NCBI GenBank assembly: GCA_002946415.1
Contig: NJPS01000054.1
Coordinates: 1,111,578-1,175,577, forward strand
DNA: 64,000 nucleotides
From: Rutstroemia sp. NJR-2017a BVV2
Lineage: Eukaryota > Ascomycota > Leotiomycetes > Helotiales > Rutstroemiaceae
Direction: 5' to 3'
A program made the position numbers and the translations under genes. Below the pieces are notes generated by a model. It was not told the DNA's origin. It saw nothing but the letters and a program-made list of their open reading frames with translations, and did not search any database. Below, piece by piece: positions 34,747 through 46,219 of this stretch. How positions within the stretch are numbered: the stretch's first letter is position 1; each line of letters starts with the position of its first letter.

Positions 34747-36558
34747 ATGGACACTACCGCACCACCCCCACTCCCATCAGGGAAAAGGCTGGCCTTGATC
34801 ATTTTCTTTGCTTGTATTGCGCTTCTTCTTCAGGCTTTGGTAAGTTTGCTCCATTCGGGCCAAAGCGAACACAGAATCAGCTGCTAACAACTTCAAACAG
34901 GACACTACCATTGTTTCCACGGCGATTCCAGCTATCACAGACGACTTTAACACGACGGCGGATGTTGGGTGGTATGGCTCGGCTTATTTCCTTACACAAT
35001 GCGCGTTCCAGATCTTCTGGGGTCGGCTATACACTTTCTACGACCTCAAGACGATGTATGTTGTGGCGATCGGAATATTTGAGGTTGGAAGTCTTCTGTG
35101 CGCTGTCGCACCTACCTCATCCGCCTTCATCGTGGGACGAGCGTTTGCCGGTGTAGGTGCTGGAGGGGTATTCACTGGCAGTTTCATCTCCGTCGCTTTC
35201 AGTGTACCATTGCAGAAACGGCCTATGTATGCTGGCATTCTAGGAACTGTATATGGTGTTGCGAGTGTCCTAGGGTGAGAATCTCCGTGCTTCTAGCACT
35301 CTTGAACTTCATGATTGGCACCTACTGACATCCTGCGTACAGACCACCCATCGGCGGTGCCTTCACCACAAACCTCAGCTGGCGCGGTTGTTTCTATATG
35401 AACTTACCGCTTGGTGCCATCGTGGTTGCCGGCTTGATACCATTCTTCCCATCTCCGCAGGCCGCCGCCCGTCTCGCGAGTCTGCCGTCCAAAGAGAAGA
35501 TTAAGCGTATGGATCCACTCGGGACGGTGATCTTAGTCGTGGCTATCACCTGCTTGCTTCTGGCCCTGCAATGGGGTGGCTTGAAGTACTCCTGGTCAAA
35601 CGCACGAATTATCGTTCTATTCGTCATTTTCGCAATTTCCATGATCGCGTATATAATCTGGCAAATATACCTGGGTCCTGTGGCTACTATTCCAAAGAAT
35701 ATCATCACCCAACGAAGCATGTCCTTTGCGACCTTTTACTCCTTCACGCAGGGCGGTGTTAATTTTGGTATCCTCTACTACGCACCTGTCTGGTTCCAGG
35801 TCGTCAAAGGCCACAGTGCCCTCCACAGCGGTCTCGATATTGTGTCCTTTAGTGCCGGTATGACGGTGACGATGCTGGTGACTGGTTATATTCTCACCAA
35901 GGGCGGCTACTCGATGCCATTTATGGTTCTGTGCGTCGTGATGGTTAGCGCCGCTTGTGGGTTACTTACAACGTGGACTCCTAGCTCTAGCGATGCTATG
36001 GTCTTTGGTTACTTGACCTTGTATGGTCTCGGCCAGGGCTTTGGCTGGCAGCAACCTATCCTCATTGCACAGACTATGCTTCCAGCGGCCGAGGTCCCTA
36101 CCGGAACTTCTCTCACAACTGTGTGCAAGCTTCTTGGTGGCACAATTTTCGTGTCTGTCGCCGAGAGCTTGTACAGCAGCAAACTACGTGACCTATTCAT
36201 CGAACGCCTTCCACAGCTGGATCCGGGGCTTTTGCGATCTGAGGGTTCCGTCGAGCTACGTGAGAAGGTAGGAAAAGTTCTTCTCCCGACGTTGATTTCC
36301 TGTTACAACGATGCTCTAAAGCAAGTCTGGTGGTTGCTGCTGGGTCTCAGCGCCGCCAGTCTTATTGGTGCGCTAGGAATCGAATGGAGAAGTGTGACGG
36401 ACAAGGTTGCGAGTGGCCCTCCGCCTCAAGCCGCACAATTGGCTTCGCCGACGAACGATGATTTGCAACGGCTTAAGGATCCTATGCCCATGGACATGAG
36501 AAGTAAGGATCATCTTCCGGATATCGAATTAGCCCAAGTGCGAGAAAGAGAATTTTAA
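34747..36558 (+). CDS. MFS drug:H+ antiporter, 14-TM (DHA2) type
   Basis: Three exons fit: 34747-34839, 34901-35274 and 35343-36558, giving 560 aa. The family signature ALDTTIVSTAIPAITDDF spans the first junction. WYGSAYFLTQCAFQ, a motif-A-like GRLYTFYDLKTMYV, GRAFAGVGAGGVFTG and, across the second intron, PPIGGAF..LSWRGCFYMNLPLG are typical of the 14-helix export group that includes AflT and CTB4-like transporters. It is a plasma-membrane or vacuolar proton-coupled exporter. In this position it is likely to export the cluster product or give self-resistance. The cytosolic C-tail is hydrophilic. It shares its promoter region with the PKS gene. Confidence 0.92.
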
Positions 36559-37329
36559 GGCTACCCATGGAACGGTGAACGGTGTTTCGGGTTTCTGTAC
36601 AACAATAACACGGCAGCGGAATCAGAACGAAAATGAATTGGGAAGTCGGGTGTAGAATATCAGTTTTCAGGCCCTTGTTGCAGTAGGGTGGCATCGCTTG
36701 ACAGGCGTTTAAGCATGGCTACACGGGATGGTATTACATCAGCGAATTTGGTGGCGGTTTGGAAGCAAATTTATGACATTAGACGAACCCCAGCAGATTA
36801 TGTAAAGTACTTTTGATTTAGTTAGAAATTCATGTTTTTTTTTTGTAATAAATTGTCTTCGAATCAATTGTGTGATTTAAAGTATTAAGTTTACCCTTGT
36901 CGACACTCTACTGTACAGTCGAGGAAGGTGCCTCACACCACTTATTTACACCTAAAATAGACTAGCTTAGATGGGGATAAAATCCCACATCGGAGAAATC
37001 CTCATCCTTGTCTTTAATATTACCAAATCGCTTTACATCCACTTACTTTTCTGTTATAGTACCGGTTAATTTACATAAGGCTAGGTGTAAGGTTGTCGCG
37101 TCGCCTTGTTTACAAGAATCCGTTTCAGATACAAAACATAACTTCATTGTGTCCACGACAAGATCTCAGGATAAATATATCACCCGATGATGCGGACGGA
37201 TCCCGAAGTAGCAAGAGTATGGGAGAGGAAAGAAGGAGAAGGACGTAGAGAAAAGAGAGAGGGAGAAGGAAAACAGGAGGAGGCAGCGAAACTGGCGAGG
37301 GTGGCGAGAGCACTGCTGCAAGATCTAGG

Positions 37330-37553
37330 TACGGAAGGGGGTTGCCATAATTCGTGCAACAAAGACGGTGAAGAATTTTGCTGCTGCTTTAATTCTATAA
37401 TCTTCCATCATCATCATCATCACAACAAACACCTCGATATGGGATATGTATATCCTTTATATTAAAACAGCAAGTAGTTTTTACTATATATAGATTAATA
37501 ATAGTGGCAGAAAAACCCCTGCTGTTGCACGAATTATGGCAACCCCTTCCGTA
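37330..37553. repeat. 30-bp inverted repeat around a 163-bp spacer
   Basis: The left arm at 37330-37360 and right arm at 37524-37553 are reverse complements (core GTTGCACGAATTATGGCAAC) with one extra G in the left arm. Weaker similarity continues outward (GCACTGCTG against GCATCTGCTG). Could be a small MITE-like remnant or a hairpin. No transposase or clear target-site duplication is seen. Confidence 0.75.
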
Positions 37554-37784
37554 TTACGGAGGACAGCAGATGCAGAAAAACGGCACGGGTACGAGAGGAA
37601 ATGCTATGAATAGAAAGGCTTGGAAGGGTACGCCGCACTTCCTCTTACTGCATAGAAGAGATTCACTGCACGTCAGTGGTGAGTATGTTGATCCTGTTAA
37701 GCCAGCCTCGCTGCCGTACCGTTTACTCAAAAGCCATTACCAGCCCACCTTTCGGGAGTCGTATATCGGTGGTCGTATGCAAGG

Positions 37785-37833
37785 GTCTTGTGAGGGTCTT
37801 GTGCGAGTCTTGGCACGTGTCTTGGCACGTGTA
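37785..37833. repeat. Short tandem repeats (GTCTTG-type)
   Basis: Two related arrays in a row: GGGTCTTGTG-like units and then TCTTGGCACGTG twice. Confidence 0.7.
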
Positions 37834-37973
37834 GTTGCTGACCATTGGCGATGAGGCTGGTGTGCTAAATTGCTGACTATTTTATTAGTGTAGGATTTTT
37901 GTCAGCACGGCCAACCCGTTCCAAATAGGGGCATTTTACATCTCAAGGTGCTAATCTCGCCAATCTCGAATCT

Positions 37974-37984
37974 CGGATCTCGGG
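37974..37984 (+). promoter_or_regulatory. Possible cluster motif variant, oxidase promoter
   Basis: CGGATCTCGGG keeps the CGG-N4-CGGG frame but the spacer differs from the other copies. It is 159 bp upstream of the multicopper oxidase ATG. Weakest member of the set. Confidence 0.3.
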
Positions 37985-38142
37985 CATGGCAAGGAAGATG
38001 AACCTGGCTCGGTGGGAGAGCACTTTATATAATTGACCATGGTACCGCAACGTGGCTATCACGAGCATCCAGCATCTTCATACTGTTCTCTCTCGTTTCT
38101 AGAAACACTTCCCGTCTATTATTCTCTTACCAGGGCTTCAGC

Positions 38143-40122
38143 ATGCTACGAAATTTTTTGGGAGGCCTGGCATTGGCCTCAGCCTTGCCGTTCACACTGG
38201 GCTATCCCTCGGCCGCCGGGTATGGCAATGGCAGTAGCAATGGCCCTCGTCAATTCGACCTGACCCTTACTTGGGAAAAAGCTTCTCCAGTTGGTGTTAG
38301 CCGAGACATGATCTTGATCAACGGGCAGTTTCCCGGCCCGTTGTTGGAGATCAATGAAGGAGACGAAGTATGGGTCAATGTTCACAATAAACTGCCCTTC
38401 AACACAACTATGCACTATCATGGTATGTAACCGAAATTTGTCAATACTCACAACATAGATCACTTTCTGAACCTAGTTGACTAATGCTATACACAGGAAT
38501 CGAGATGGTTGACACTCCATGGTCTGATGGTGTACCCGGTTTATCGCAGCGAGAGATACTTCCAGGGGGGTCTTTCTTGTATAAATGGAAAGCTCTTCAG
38601 TACGGCGAATACTGGTATCATTCCCACCACCGAGGACAGATTGATGATGGCCAGTTCGGACCGCTCATTATTCACCCCAAGAAGAGCAGGCCAACGCCGT
38701 TCGGGCTCATATCCCAGGATAAGGACACTCTTGCCGCCATCCAGAAAGCTGTTTCCAAAGTCCAGCCACTGATGCTGAGTGACTACCGAAATCTTCCTTC
38801 GAGCGAGTCCTGGGATATCGAAGTTGCAGCTCAAATGGAGATTCCGTGTTACGACTCTCTGCTCATCAATGGCAAAGGGAAGATTGACTGCTGGTCCGCA
38901 AATAAAACTGCATCACTTCTCAGTGCGCAGCAGAAACAACTCCTCGGCGCGGCAGGCAATAAGGCGTTCACAGCTAAAAGGTATGCGTTTCTTATTCCCC
39001 ATGCTATCTTAAACTAAAATCGTCCATAGTTGTCTTCCTAAAGACGCCCAAGCCAAGATTATCGCGGGCAACCGACCAGGAATCAATCTCTCAGCGATAC
39101 CAGCCGAGATATTCGATGTTTGCACGCCCACGAAGGGGTCCCAAACTATCATCGAGATTGTAAAAGACGATTGTGATGATAAGAATGGAACATGGGCTGC
39201 ATTTGAAGTAGTTGGTGCTTATAGCACCCTGACTACAGCCTTTTCGATCGACGAGTTGGATTTGTGGGTATATGCCGTAGACGGAGAGTACATAACTCCT
39301 CAGCGAGTCAACGCTATCACTGTCACCAACGGCGATCGCTATTCCTTCCTCGTGCATCTCACTGCTTTCAAGGATTATACAATCCGACATGCATGCATCT
39401 TACCAATTCAGTTAATCAGCGGGCAAGCAACACTTTCATACCGTAGCGGCGACAAACATTCGGCGCCCGCAAACCAAACCTCGAAGCCATATATTAGTGA
39501 CGGAGGAGTGGCCCTAAACGCAGGGGTAGTTTTCTTCAGTCAGAACGTGCAGAAATCATATCCGCCTTTCCCTGTCGCACAGAAAGCGGATCAAACCGTC
39601 CTCCTCGAGATAGGAAACACCGAGACCGCCTACCAATGGGCCCTTAACGGAACATCACAGCCTATGACGCTTGATTCAAGCAACCCAATCTTGTTCGCAC
39701 CGCAACCCAATGTCATGAACAACCTGACTATCACTACGCTCAACAACACATGGGTCGATATCATCTTCGCGACCGTGCAGGTGCCACAGCCAGCTCACCC
39801 AATCCATAAACACGGAAATAAAATGTGGCTTATTGGATCGGGCCAGGGGGCGTTCAAGTGGAGCAGTGTTGAGGAAGCGGCAAAGGCTATGCCCCAGAAC
39901 TTCAACTTCGTGGATCCTCCACGACGTGATGGATTTTCAACGGTCGATGCCCCGAGAGCCCCAACATGGATTGCAGTACGTTACCATGTAACCAACCCAG
40001 GTGCCTGGATGATTCACTGTCATGCTACAACCCACTTGTTAGGTGGTATGAGCATGGCGATCCAAGATGGCATTGACCACTGGCCGCAGGTGCCCTCCAA
40101 CTATGTGAATTACAATGCATAA
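38143..40122 (+). CDS. Secreted multicopper oxidase (pigment-type laccase)
   Basis: Three exons fit: 38143-38422, 38497-38980 and 39030-40122, giving 618 aa. An N-terminal signal peptide (MLRNFLGGLALASALPF) is present. The copper ligand motifs are complete: L1 HYHGIEM (built across intron 1), L2 YWYHSHHRGQ, L3 HPIHKHGN and L4 HCHATTHLLGGM. The HPxHKHxN form of L3 and the HCHxxxHxxxGM ending are found in ascomycete pigment oxidases such as Abr1/Abr2-like and cercosporin-cluster enzymes. Such enzymes oxidise or couple phenols with O2 outside the cell or in the secretory route. In this cluster it could make a quinone or dimerise the naphthalene product. Methionine in L4 suggests moderate redox potential. 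Confidence 0.93.
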
Positions 40123-40923
40123 GTTCAGTCCTAGGCCATCTTTCCTTTACATTCAGCATAGAACGCCTTGATTTTACATCTTAAGGCAACATTCTCATTT
40201 ACATTCGATGCATACGGAAATGACTAGGGAGGACAAAATTGTGTATTTAATTCCGAGGCCAATATACATCCTGTATATAGTTTATGTACGACTTGATCGG
40301 GCTCTTGGTAACTCATAGGATACTCTAGGGTGCACTGAATTCTTTTTCAGACTACCCAAATAGGTTTTAGGTCCCGCGGTAGAGATTCATCTCTCAAAAT
40401 ACTTAATTGGAAGATATGAAGCATGCTTAACTTGGTCTCATTGACTCCTGTACTATGTGAATCACTAGGAAGGTATGCATGCAGTCACTAAGGTAATTCC
40501 TAAAATTATTAACTTGTCCCCATGTGCCTCACCAAGTTCTCTCCCTTGCTCCATTACGTCAAGTTCCAAGCAGTAAACTATTGCTTCATCTATTTCTATG
40601 GAATAAAAGGCTTGCTGGAAACAACATAGAATTCCATCACTAGGTTATCTAGATGTGAGTATAATCTCACTGCTGTTGCAACTGTTTACACGACTATCAA
40701 CACCGGATCAAAGAAACCTCTAGAAATACACAGGAAAAAAAGTAGTTGGAGTTCTAAATTCTAATCATACAAAATTGACAGTTACATAGGATCATTGGTA
40801 TCAGACCGCAAACACATCATACAAGCACTCCATGTTGCAAAATGTCCTGAACATAACCGATTGTCATCCTGAAGTAAGTCTAGTCAGCAATCACAACGCC
40901 ATCATAAAGGGGTCTCTGGTATC
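40123..40923. other. Convergent intergenic region
   Basis: Between the 3' ends of the oxidase and the EthD gene. AT-rich; nothing seen beyond presumed terminators. Confidence 0.55.
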
Positions 40924-41352
40924 TCACTTTGATCTCTTGGTATCAGCAAAGTTCTCATGATCCGCCATAATGGATCTCTTGTACTCGGGGTCCGCCTTGA
41001 GCGCCTTGAACTGTTCGATATTGCGGAATTGAATTTGTACAATGCAGTCGTAATCCGTTACATTGGCGAACTGAGGATCGAAAAGCTCACCCATCAGAAC
41101 CCGCGTAGAGAGTGGTGTATGTGACTATCCAAGTAATTTGTTAGACTATTGAACTCATATAACACTAGATAGCGCCCCTTTACTTACCATGCTGTACTTG
41201 TCAATGCCATGCTTAACCATGAGGCCCTTCACCAACGGCGCGTGCTTGTTGATCATATAGTCGCGGTACTCCTCCTCACTCATGCCCTCTTTTCGATAGG
41301 CACACATAGTGAGGCAGAGCATCGGTCCATCCTTTTGAATTCCAATCGCCAT
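40924..41352 (-). CDS. EthD-domain small enzyme (dimeric alpha-beta barrel)
   Basis: Two exons, 41352-41188 and 41124-40924, encode 121 aa. MLCLTMCAYRKEGMSEEEY, then DYMINKHAPLVKGLMVKHG and, after the intron, the C-terminal DYDCIVQIQFRNIEQFKAL and DPEYKRSIMADHENFADTKR give the EthD pattern (R/K-xGMS-x-EE, conserved HAP, and D-HENF-D). EthD-type proteins in fungal aromatic polyketide clusters include decarboxylases (for example TpcK-like) and oxygenase-like or cyclase-like helpers. The gene is divergent from the FAD monooxygenase, which strongly suggests co-regulation. The precise reaction here cannot be fixed; decarboxylation or rearrangement of the PKS product fits best. Confidence 0.9.
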
Positions 41353-41780
41353 GATGAATGATGTTGGTGGTAGTTCGTTGGGTTTGAGGTGTTGAAAAGT
41401 GGTACAGCAGAAAGATCCAGAATCAGGAGACTTACCCGCTTTTAAGATGGTTCGATACGTAGTTACAGGAAGATATATTATCAGCGCTATTTATGGTGCG
41501 GTTGTGAGCCCCGATTCCTGTCGTAAGCCTAACAACATACCATTTTCCATCTCACTTCCCCGTAGTCTGCGAACCCCGAACCCCGATGATCGATCCATTC
41601 AAAATATCGGCTACTCTTTTAAGGGGCAGTACTGATGATATATGATCTAGAATTCTTGTCCTGATCTAGAGCTTCATCCAACAGTCTTATCTTCATCTTC
41701 CAATCTTTCATTTAACCACAATACAACCACAACACAACACAAACTTTAATACAACACAAACACAATACAACATAAACACA
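41353..41780. promoter_or_regulatory. Bidirectional EthD/FAD-monooxygenase promoter
   Basis: 428 bases between divergent start codons, with a cluster motif at 41570-41587. The monooxygenase side ends in a repetitive ACAACACAACAC leader close to its ATG, an A/C-rich 5' untranslated sequence common in highly expressed fungal genes. Confidence 0.6.
41570..41587 (-). promoter_or_regulatory. Cluster motif CGG-N4-CGGG, EthD/FMO copy
   Basis: On the minus strand it reads ATCGGGGTTCGGGGTTCG; the core CGGGGTTCGGG matches CGGGCTTCGGG at 10 of 11 bases and is partly repeated. It lies roughly 200 bp from each start codon. Confidence 0.5.
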
Positions 41781-43013
41781 ATGGGATCTGTAGAAGAGGA
41801 AATTCTCATCATTGGTGGCGGGCTAGGAGGGCTGTGTTTGGCACAGGGTCTTCGTAATGCCGGTATTCCATTCCGTGTTTTCGAGCGCGACGCAAATGCG
41901 TCCTGGAGACCTCAGGGTTATCGCCTTCGCATCAATGGAGAGGGTGCGAATGCGCTGAAAACAACGCTTTCACCCGAGTTGTGGGAGAGGTTTGAAAAGA
42001 CCTGCTCTTCCACGGAGCTGGGCGAGACTGATATCAACGCTATCGATGGAGGAGTTATCGCTAGCCGCGCCGGTGGCGGTCCTCAGATGAAAGGACTCAA
42101 GCCATACACTTGCGATCGGATGGTATTACGGGATATACTCCTGACAGGACTCGAAGAGAAGATATCGTATGGCAAGACGCTGGCCCGCTATGAGATTAAT
42201 GATAGCGGAGTCATTGCCTACTTTAAGGATGGCACAACTGCACGTGGAAGATTCCTCGTCGGTGCCGATGGCAAGAGTTCTGTAACGAGAAGACAGTATC
42301 TGCCGAACCACCAACCTCTCGATACTGAAGGAATGTGTATCTACGGAAAGACCCCTATGACCCCTGAACTACTCGAAAGGTTCCACCCACGCGCCATGCG
42401 ATGGATGACGCTCGTCGTCGATCGCACTCCCATCACACAAACGCTTGACATCGACGACTCAGCTGTCACCCTCCTGCTAGAGCCGATCCGCTTCCAAAAG
42501 AAGAACGACGAATTCGACCAATACTTGCCAGCAGACTACATGTACTGGGTATTGATTGCTCGAAAGCACATCTTCGGCTCCGCAAGCGAAACACCCGTTT
42601 CCAAACGCACACCTGAAGATAGCGCTGCTTTGTCGCTACGTATCACCGAGTGCTGGGATCCCAGCATTCGCTCAATCCTGCACTTGCAAGATAAGCAACA
42701 GTCCAGCCTGCTCAACGTTCTGTCCGCAGATCCAGAGATGGAGGCCTGGACTTCGTCCGATAAAATCACATGTATTGGAGATGCAATCCATGTAATGAGT
42801 CCCAGTGGAGGTGTGGGAGCAGTGACGGCGCTAATGGATGGTGCCAATCTTGCCAAGATCATTTCCACACAGGGCATCTCGACAGAGAGTATCGGTGAAT
42901 TCGAAAGGAACATGCGTGAATATGCCGGCGCCAATATTCGTAGGAGTTACTTTGGTGGCCGCAAGTTGTTTGGGCAGAGACCATTCGAGCAGTGTAGCAA
43001 GTATGAGGGATAG
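41781..43013 (+). CDS. FAD-dependent aromatic monooxygenase
   Basis: Single-exon 410-aa frame. The N-terminal dinucleotide fold IIGGGLGGLCLAQGL with FERD at the end of the second strand binds the FAD ADP part. FLVGADGKSSVTR is the DG motif, and CIGDAIHVMSPSGGVGAV is the GD motif contacting the flavin ribityl. Length and order match group A flavin monooxygenases (salicylate/PHBH type), which hydroxylate phenols or turn hydroquinones into quinones using NAD(P)H and O2. It is paired head-to-head with the EthD gene. The expected substrate is the naphthalene or naphthopyrone from the PKS. No N-terminal signal peptide, so cytosolic. Confidence 0.93.
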   Translation: MGSVEEEILIIGGGLGGLCLAQGLRNAGIPFRVFERDANASWRPQGYRLRINGEGANALKTTLSPELWERFEKTCSSTELGETDINAIDGGVIASRAGGGPQMKGLKPYTCDRMVLRDILLTGLEEKISYGKTLARYEINDSGVIAYFKDGTTARGRFLVGADGKSSVTRRQYLPNHQPLDTEGMCIYGKTPMTPELLERFHPRAMRWMTLVVDRTPITQTLDIDDSAVTLLLEPIRFQKKNDEFDQYLPADYMYWVLIARKHIFGSASETPVSKRTPEDSAALSLRITECWDPSIRSILHLQDKQQSSLLNVLSADPEMEAWTSSDKITCIGDAIHVMSPSGGVGAVTALMDGANLAKIISTQGISTESIGEFERNMREYAGANIRRSYFGGRKLFGQRPFEQCSKYEG

Positions 43014-44028
43014 GACAGGGTTCACTGAGGAGCTGGAACTGGGTTGAACGATGGTGCGAGGCTTTGGTTGCTTGGAAATTTCCTGAGCGGGGAGTTGATC
43101 CTCCGACGCCAATGCCGATCTGCGGCGCTGTTATTTCATTGTCCTGTATACTTTATTTTGCAGTTTTAAAAATATAAGCTATGATATATTATGCATCGTT
43201 ATTACAGGGAATCGAATCCAGCGCCTTGTAATCTACTCCGTCATTATTCCCCACTCCCAGACGTCCCACACTCTATCTGCTCATATAGTCTCGCTCCAAA
43301 CTAGCACGCTAGGAAATTATTTGTGTTACTTGCGGGTACGAAGTTGATCCTAGGAAATCTTGACTTTCGCGGGCGCTACCAGACCAATGCAACCCTGCGG
43401 TCAGATGGAAGATGAGAAGGAGCGCAAGCCCTTGCCTATACATCAGCGGGAATAAGCTTCTGTGGAACGTCGAGAGACACAGGGGCTAGGTTTAACCTAG
43501 CGAGCTTAGTCAGAGGAGTCACTCCTCATCCATTGAAAGGGCGGTCACTGAGACAAGATGCCCCGTATTACTGTGTTAAAGCTTGAAGCGTTGAACTCAG
43601 CACGCGTAAGCTCGGTATTGCAGCCATTTTTCTTGGCTTGTTGGATTTCTTTGTGGCTGCCGGCAAATACAAATCTCACCGGCGCTATCATCACCATCTC
43701 ATGCGTCACCGGGCTTCGGGACTGGAATACATCTTCGAGTCCCCAAATTCTTGTACGGCATCGGAATGCCGGTGAATTATGTGTGCTTGCTCGGCACCCA
43801 GCGGTGTAGGTAGATACAATAACACTCTGTAATGTCGGTCTATGTCAGGGGATTACCAAACTGTGATTCCATACCAGCTACCAAGAGCAAAATCGTACTT
43901 GCCTACCAACGTCGGCCTCTGAACATTTCAGATACATAAGGAGTTCTCGGTTTCCTTGAATTTATTCTTGATAATAGATCGGTCTCGAGCCGTCTAAACG
44001 GAAGAAAGATAGGATTTACAAAATCAAA
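43014..44028. other. Intergenic, promoter of the SxxK enzyme
   Basis: FAD monooxygenase 3' flank and the promoter of the next gene. One strong cluster motif at 43710-43723. A short plus frame at 43558-43809 crosses the motif and has no family signature. Confidence 0.5.
43710..43723 (+). promoter_or_regulatory. Cluster motif CGG-N4-CGGG, SxxK-enzyme copy
   Basis: CGGGCTTCGGGACT is identical over 14 bases to the second copy in the PKS/MFS promoter. It sits 319 bp upstream of the ATG at 44029. Confidence 0.6.
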
Positions 44029-45599
44029 ATGGGGAGTACAGAAACACCCAATCAGGACAGTCTCAGCCGGATTTTAGAGGCGCACGTCAACGGCGAGAGC
44101 CCTGCACTGCATAATGCATGCTTTTCCGTGGCAGGGAAAGACGGTGAGTACACTTATCTCAACCAAGAACGGATTGCAAAGAGCAAGATAACTGATAAAA
44201 ATTCGCGCAGCAGGTGTGCTCTATTCTGCAGCATATGGCTCGCGGGATTTAGCGCGGTCACAGCCTGTCACAACAGACTCTGTGTTCTGGATTGCATCCC
44301 TCACGAAGCTTTCCACTGCGATCGCTAGCTTGATTGCCGTTGAGAAAGGCCTCGTCACTCTCGACCAGAACGTCAGAGAAATTGTCCCAGAACTTGCTCA
44401 ACTCGATGTTCTTGAAGGGTTTGATGATGATGGTACACCACGCCTGAGAAACTGCACGTCCCCTATTACTCTACGGTAAGAAACAAACTAGATGAGAAGG
44501 TCTTTACTGAAAATCCCATGCTGATATCAAGCGATAAGCCAACTGCTTTCACACAGCAGCGGCTTCTGCTACGACAAGCAACATGAGGGTCTTCAGCGGT
44601 GGGCAGCGTACGTTGGAAAGACAGAACACACTTTCACAGGATCATACGTGAGCAATTTCCCTAGATCCGTGTACCTCAACTGGGAAATGAGCAAGTACTG
44701 AAGCACTACCTTGGTTGCAGGCAGGATACCTTTACCCCCTGATTTTCGAGCCTGGGCAGGGCTGGGCCTACGGTTCTGGAATGGACTGGGCAGGCCGCAC
44801 GGTGAGCACTCTTCATCACATAACTAACCCCCTGAACAATTTTCTATCTGCGAAATCCAAAGCCGCGATTAAGGTACTCCCCGAAACTGACGATACCTGC
44901 AGGTCGAAGTTGTTGCGAAACAGAATCTCGAAGCCTTCATGAAAGCCAACATCTGGGATCCACTTGATATGGACTCGACCACCTTTCAGCCGTGGACACG
45001 ACCAGACCTTGAAGCTAGGTTTGTTGAACTAGCTTTCCGAACTCCAACCGGCACTGTCGTTAAGGGAAAATCTCCCTACGCCTACCCGGCACCTGACTGC
45101 TGCGGTGGTGTTGGTCTCTATAGCACTCCTGCCGACCAGACAAAGCTCCTTTCCGCGTTAGTAAGCGGCGGCTCTAGCATCATGAGTGCGGCGAGCATGA
45201 AGGAGCTGTTAGGGCCACAGACTTCCGACCCCTCTCATTTTCTCTCGGTGGTTTGTGGTACAAACAGGGCGCATTTGGGTCAGACCTGGCCAGATGGAGC
45301 GGTCGGTGACTTTGGACTCAGTTCATCCATTAATGCAGACGACTTCCCTGGTCGAAGAGCAGCGAAAAGCGCAAATTGGCAGGGTATGCCGGGTGTTCAT
45401 GCGGTGAGTCGCTAATCTCATTTCTCGTCCTTCTATTTCTCTCTGCTAACACTTGGCGCAGTGGCTTGATCCTACGACAGGCTTGGCGGGACTTTTCGTA
45501 ACCCAACTTCTGCCTCCCGGAGATAAGGTGGTTACTAAGTGTTTCGGTGATCTGGAAAGGGTAGTTTACCAATTGTATGGGTCATCCACGAGAGAATGA
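44029..45599 (+). CDS. LovD/EstB-like serine enzyme of the class C beta-lactamase fold
   Basis: Six exons fit (44029-44143, 44214-44475, 44539-44647, 44721-44801, 44903-45403, 45462-45599), giving 401 aa, close to LovD (about 413). The catalytic SxxK is WIASLTKLSTA; the tyrosine motif is WAYGSGMDWAGR; SHSSGF and a W-DPTTG..G.F.TQLLPP ending are family traits. Members are esterases or, in lovastatin and related pathways, acyltransferases that use an acyl-S-carrier and acylate a polyketide hydroxyl. Here no partner acyl-making PKS is present, so esterase or acyltransferase both remain open. No signal peptide. The cluster motif in its promoter ties it to the PKS. All catalytic elements are intact. 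Confidence 0.9.
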
Positions 45600-46219
45600 A
45601 GCGCTGTTCGTATATCTCAGATCCTTAGGAGTTTAGGATCTTCCCTCTACCAGTATATAGAATAGACAGGCGTATTTCTCACTGATCTCGGGCCAATTTG
45701 TTCTGTCCATCGTGACATAAAACATGATCATTGTTGTAAATATAGTCATTCGTAGAAAGAATGATCACATACAGACGGCACTTCGATGTGAGATTCTCCT
45801 ACAGAAATGTAACCTGATGTCTTTGTTTGGCAATCTAGAGCCAAGTCAGATAACAGTTGGGAGCCTCTTCGTGAAACTTAGATGAGAATAACGGGGTCCT
45901 GAAGGAGAGAATCACGACTCTCCGACGAACACCTCAGCTCTACCTGATGTATGTGGTGCTGGATTGGTGAAGGAACTTTTCTTACTCAGCACGTCGAGTC
46001 ATTGCGCAACAGAGACCGCCTCAGCCTTCGTGCGAGTATTGCAATGGCCATACCCGAAAGCTGTTCGGTGTTTGTAGAGTTGCGACAGCGAAGCTGCCCC
46101 ATTGTTTTTCCACCGATCAGGTGATTTGGCTGACCTTCTAGAACAATTTCTGCCCTACAACATGGGGGTTTTAGGCTGAGGTCGGGTCACCTCCTTCTAC
46201 CACTCGATAGTTACACGAG

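Larger units (their letters stand above)
36559..38142. other. Intergenic between MFS and oxidase with an inverted repeat
   Basis: 1.6 kb holding the MFS 3' flank and the oxidase promoter. Contains a purine-rich stretch (37190-37300), a 30-bp inverted repeat (listed), and a cluster-motif variant at 37974. The plus frame at 37504-37854 overlaps the inverted repeat and is probably not a gene. A TATATAA element at 38025-38031 lies about 115 bp before the oxidase ATG. Confidence 0.5.

Noticed and set aside
37504..37854. 116-codon plus-strand frame between MFS and oxidase
   Set aside because: It overlaps one arm of the inverted repeat and its peptide LLHELWQP is mirrored in the other arm, so its apparent coding content comes from the repeat.
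43201..43260. Possible tRNA-like TCGAATCC box
   Set aside because: No matching A box or cloverleaf arms could be drawn around it.
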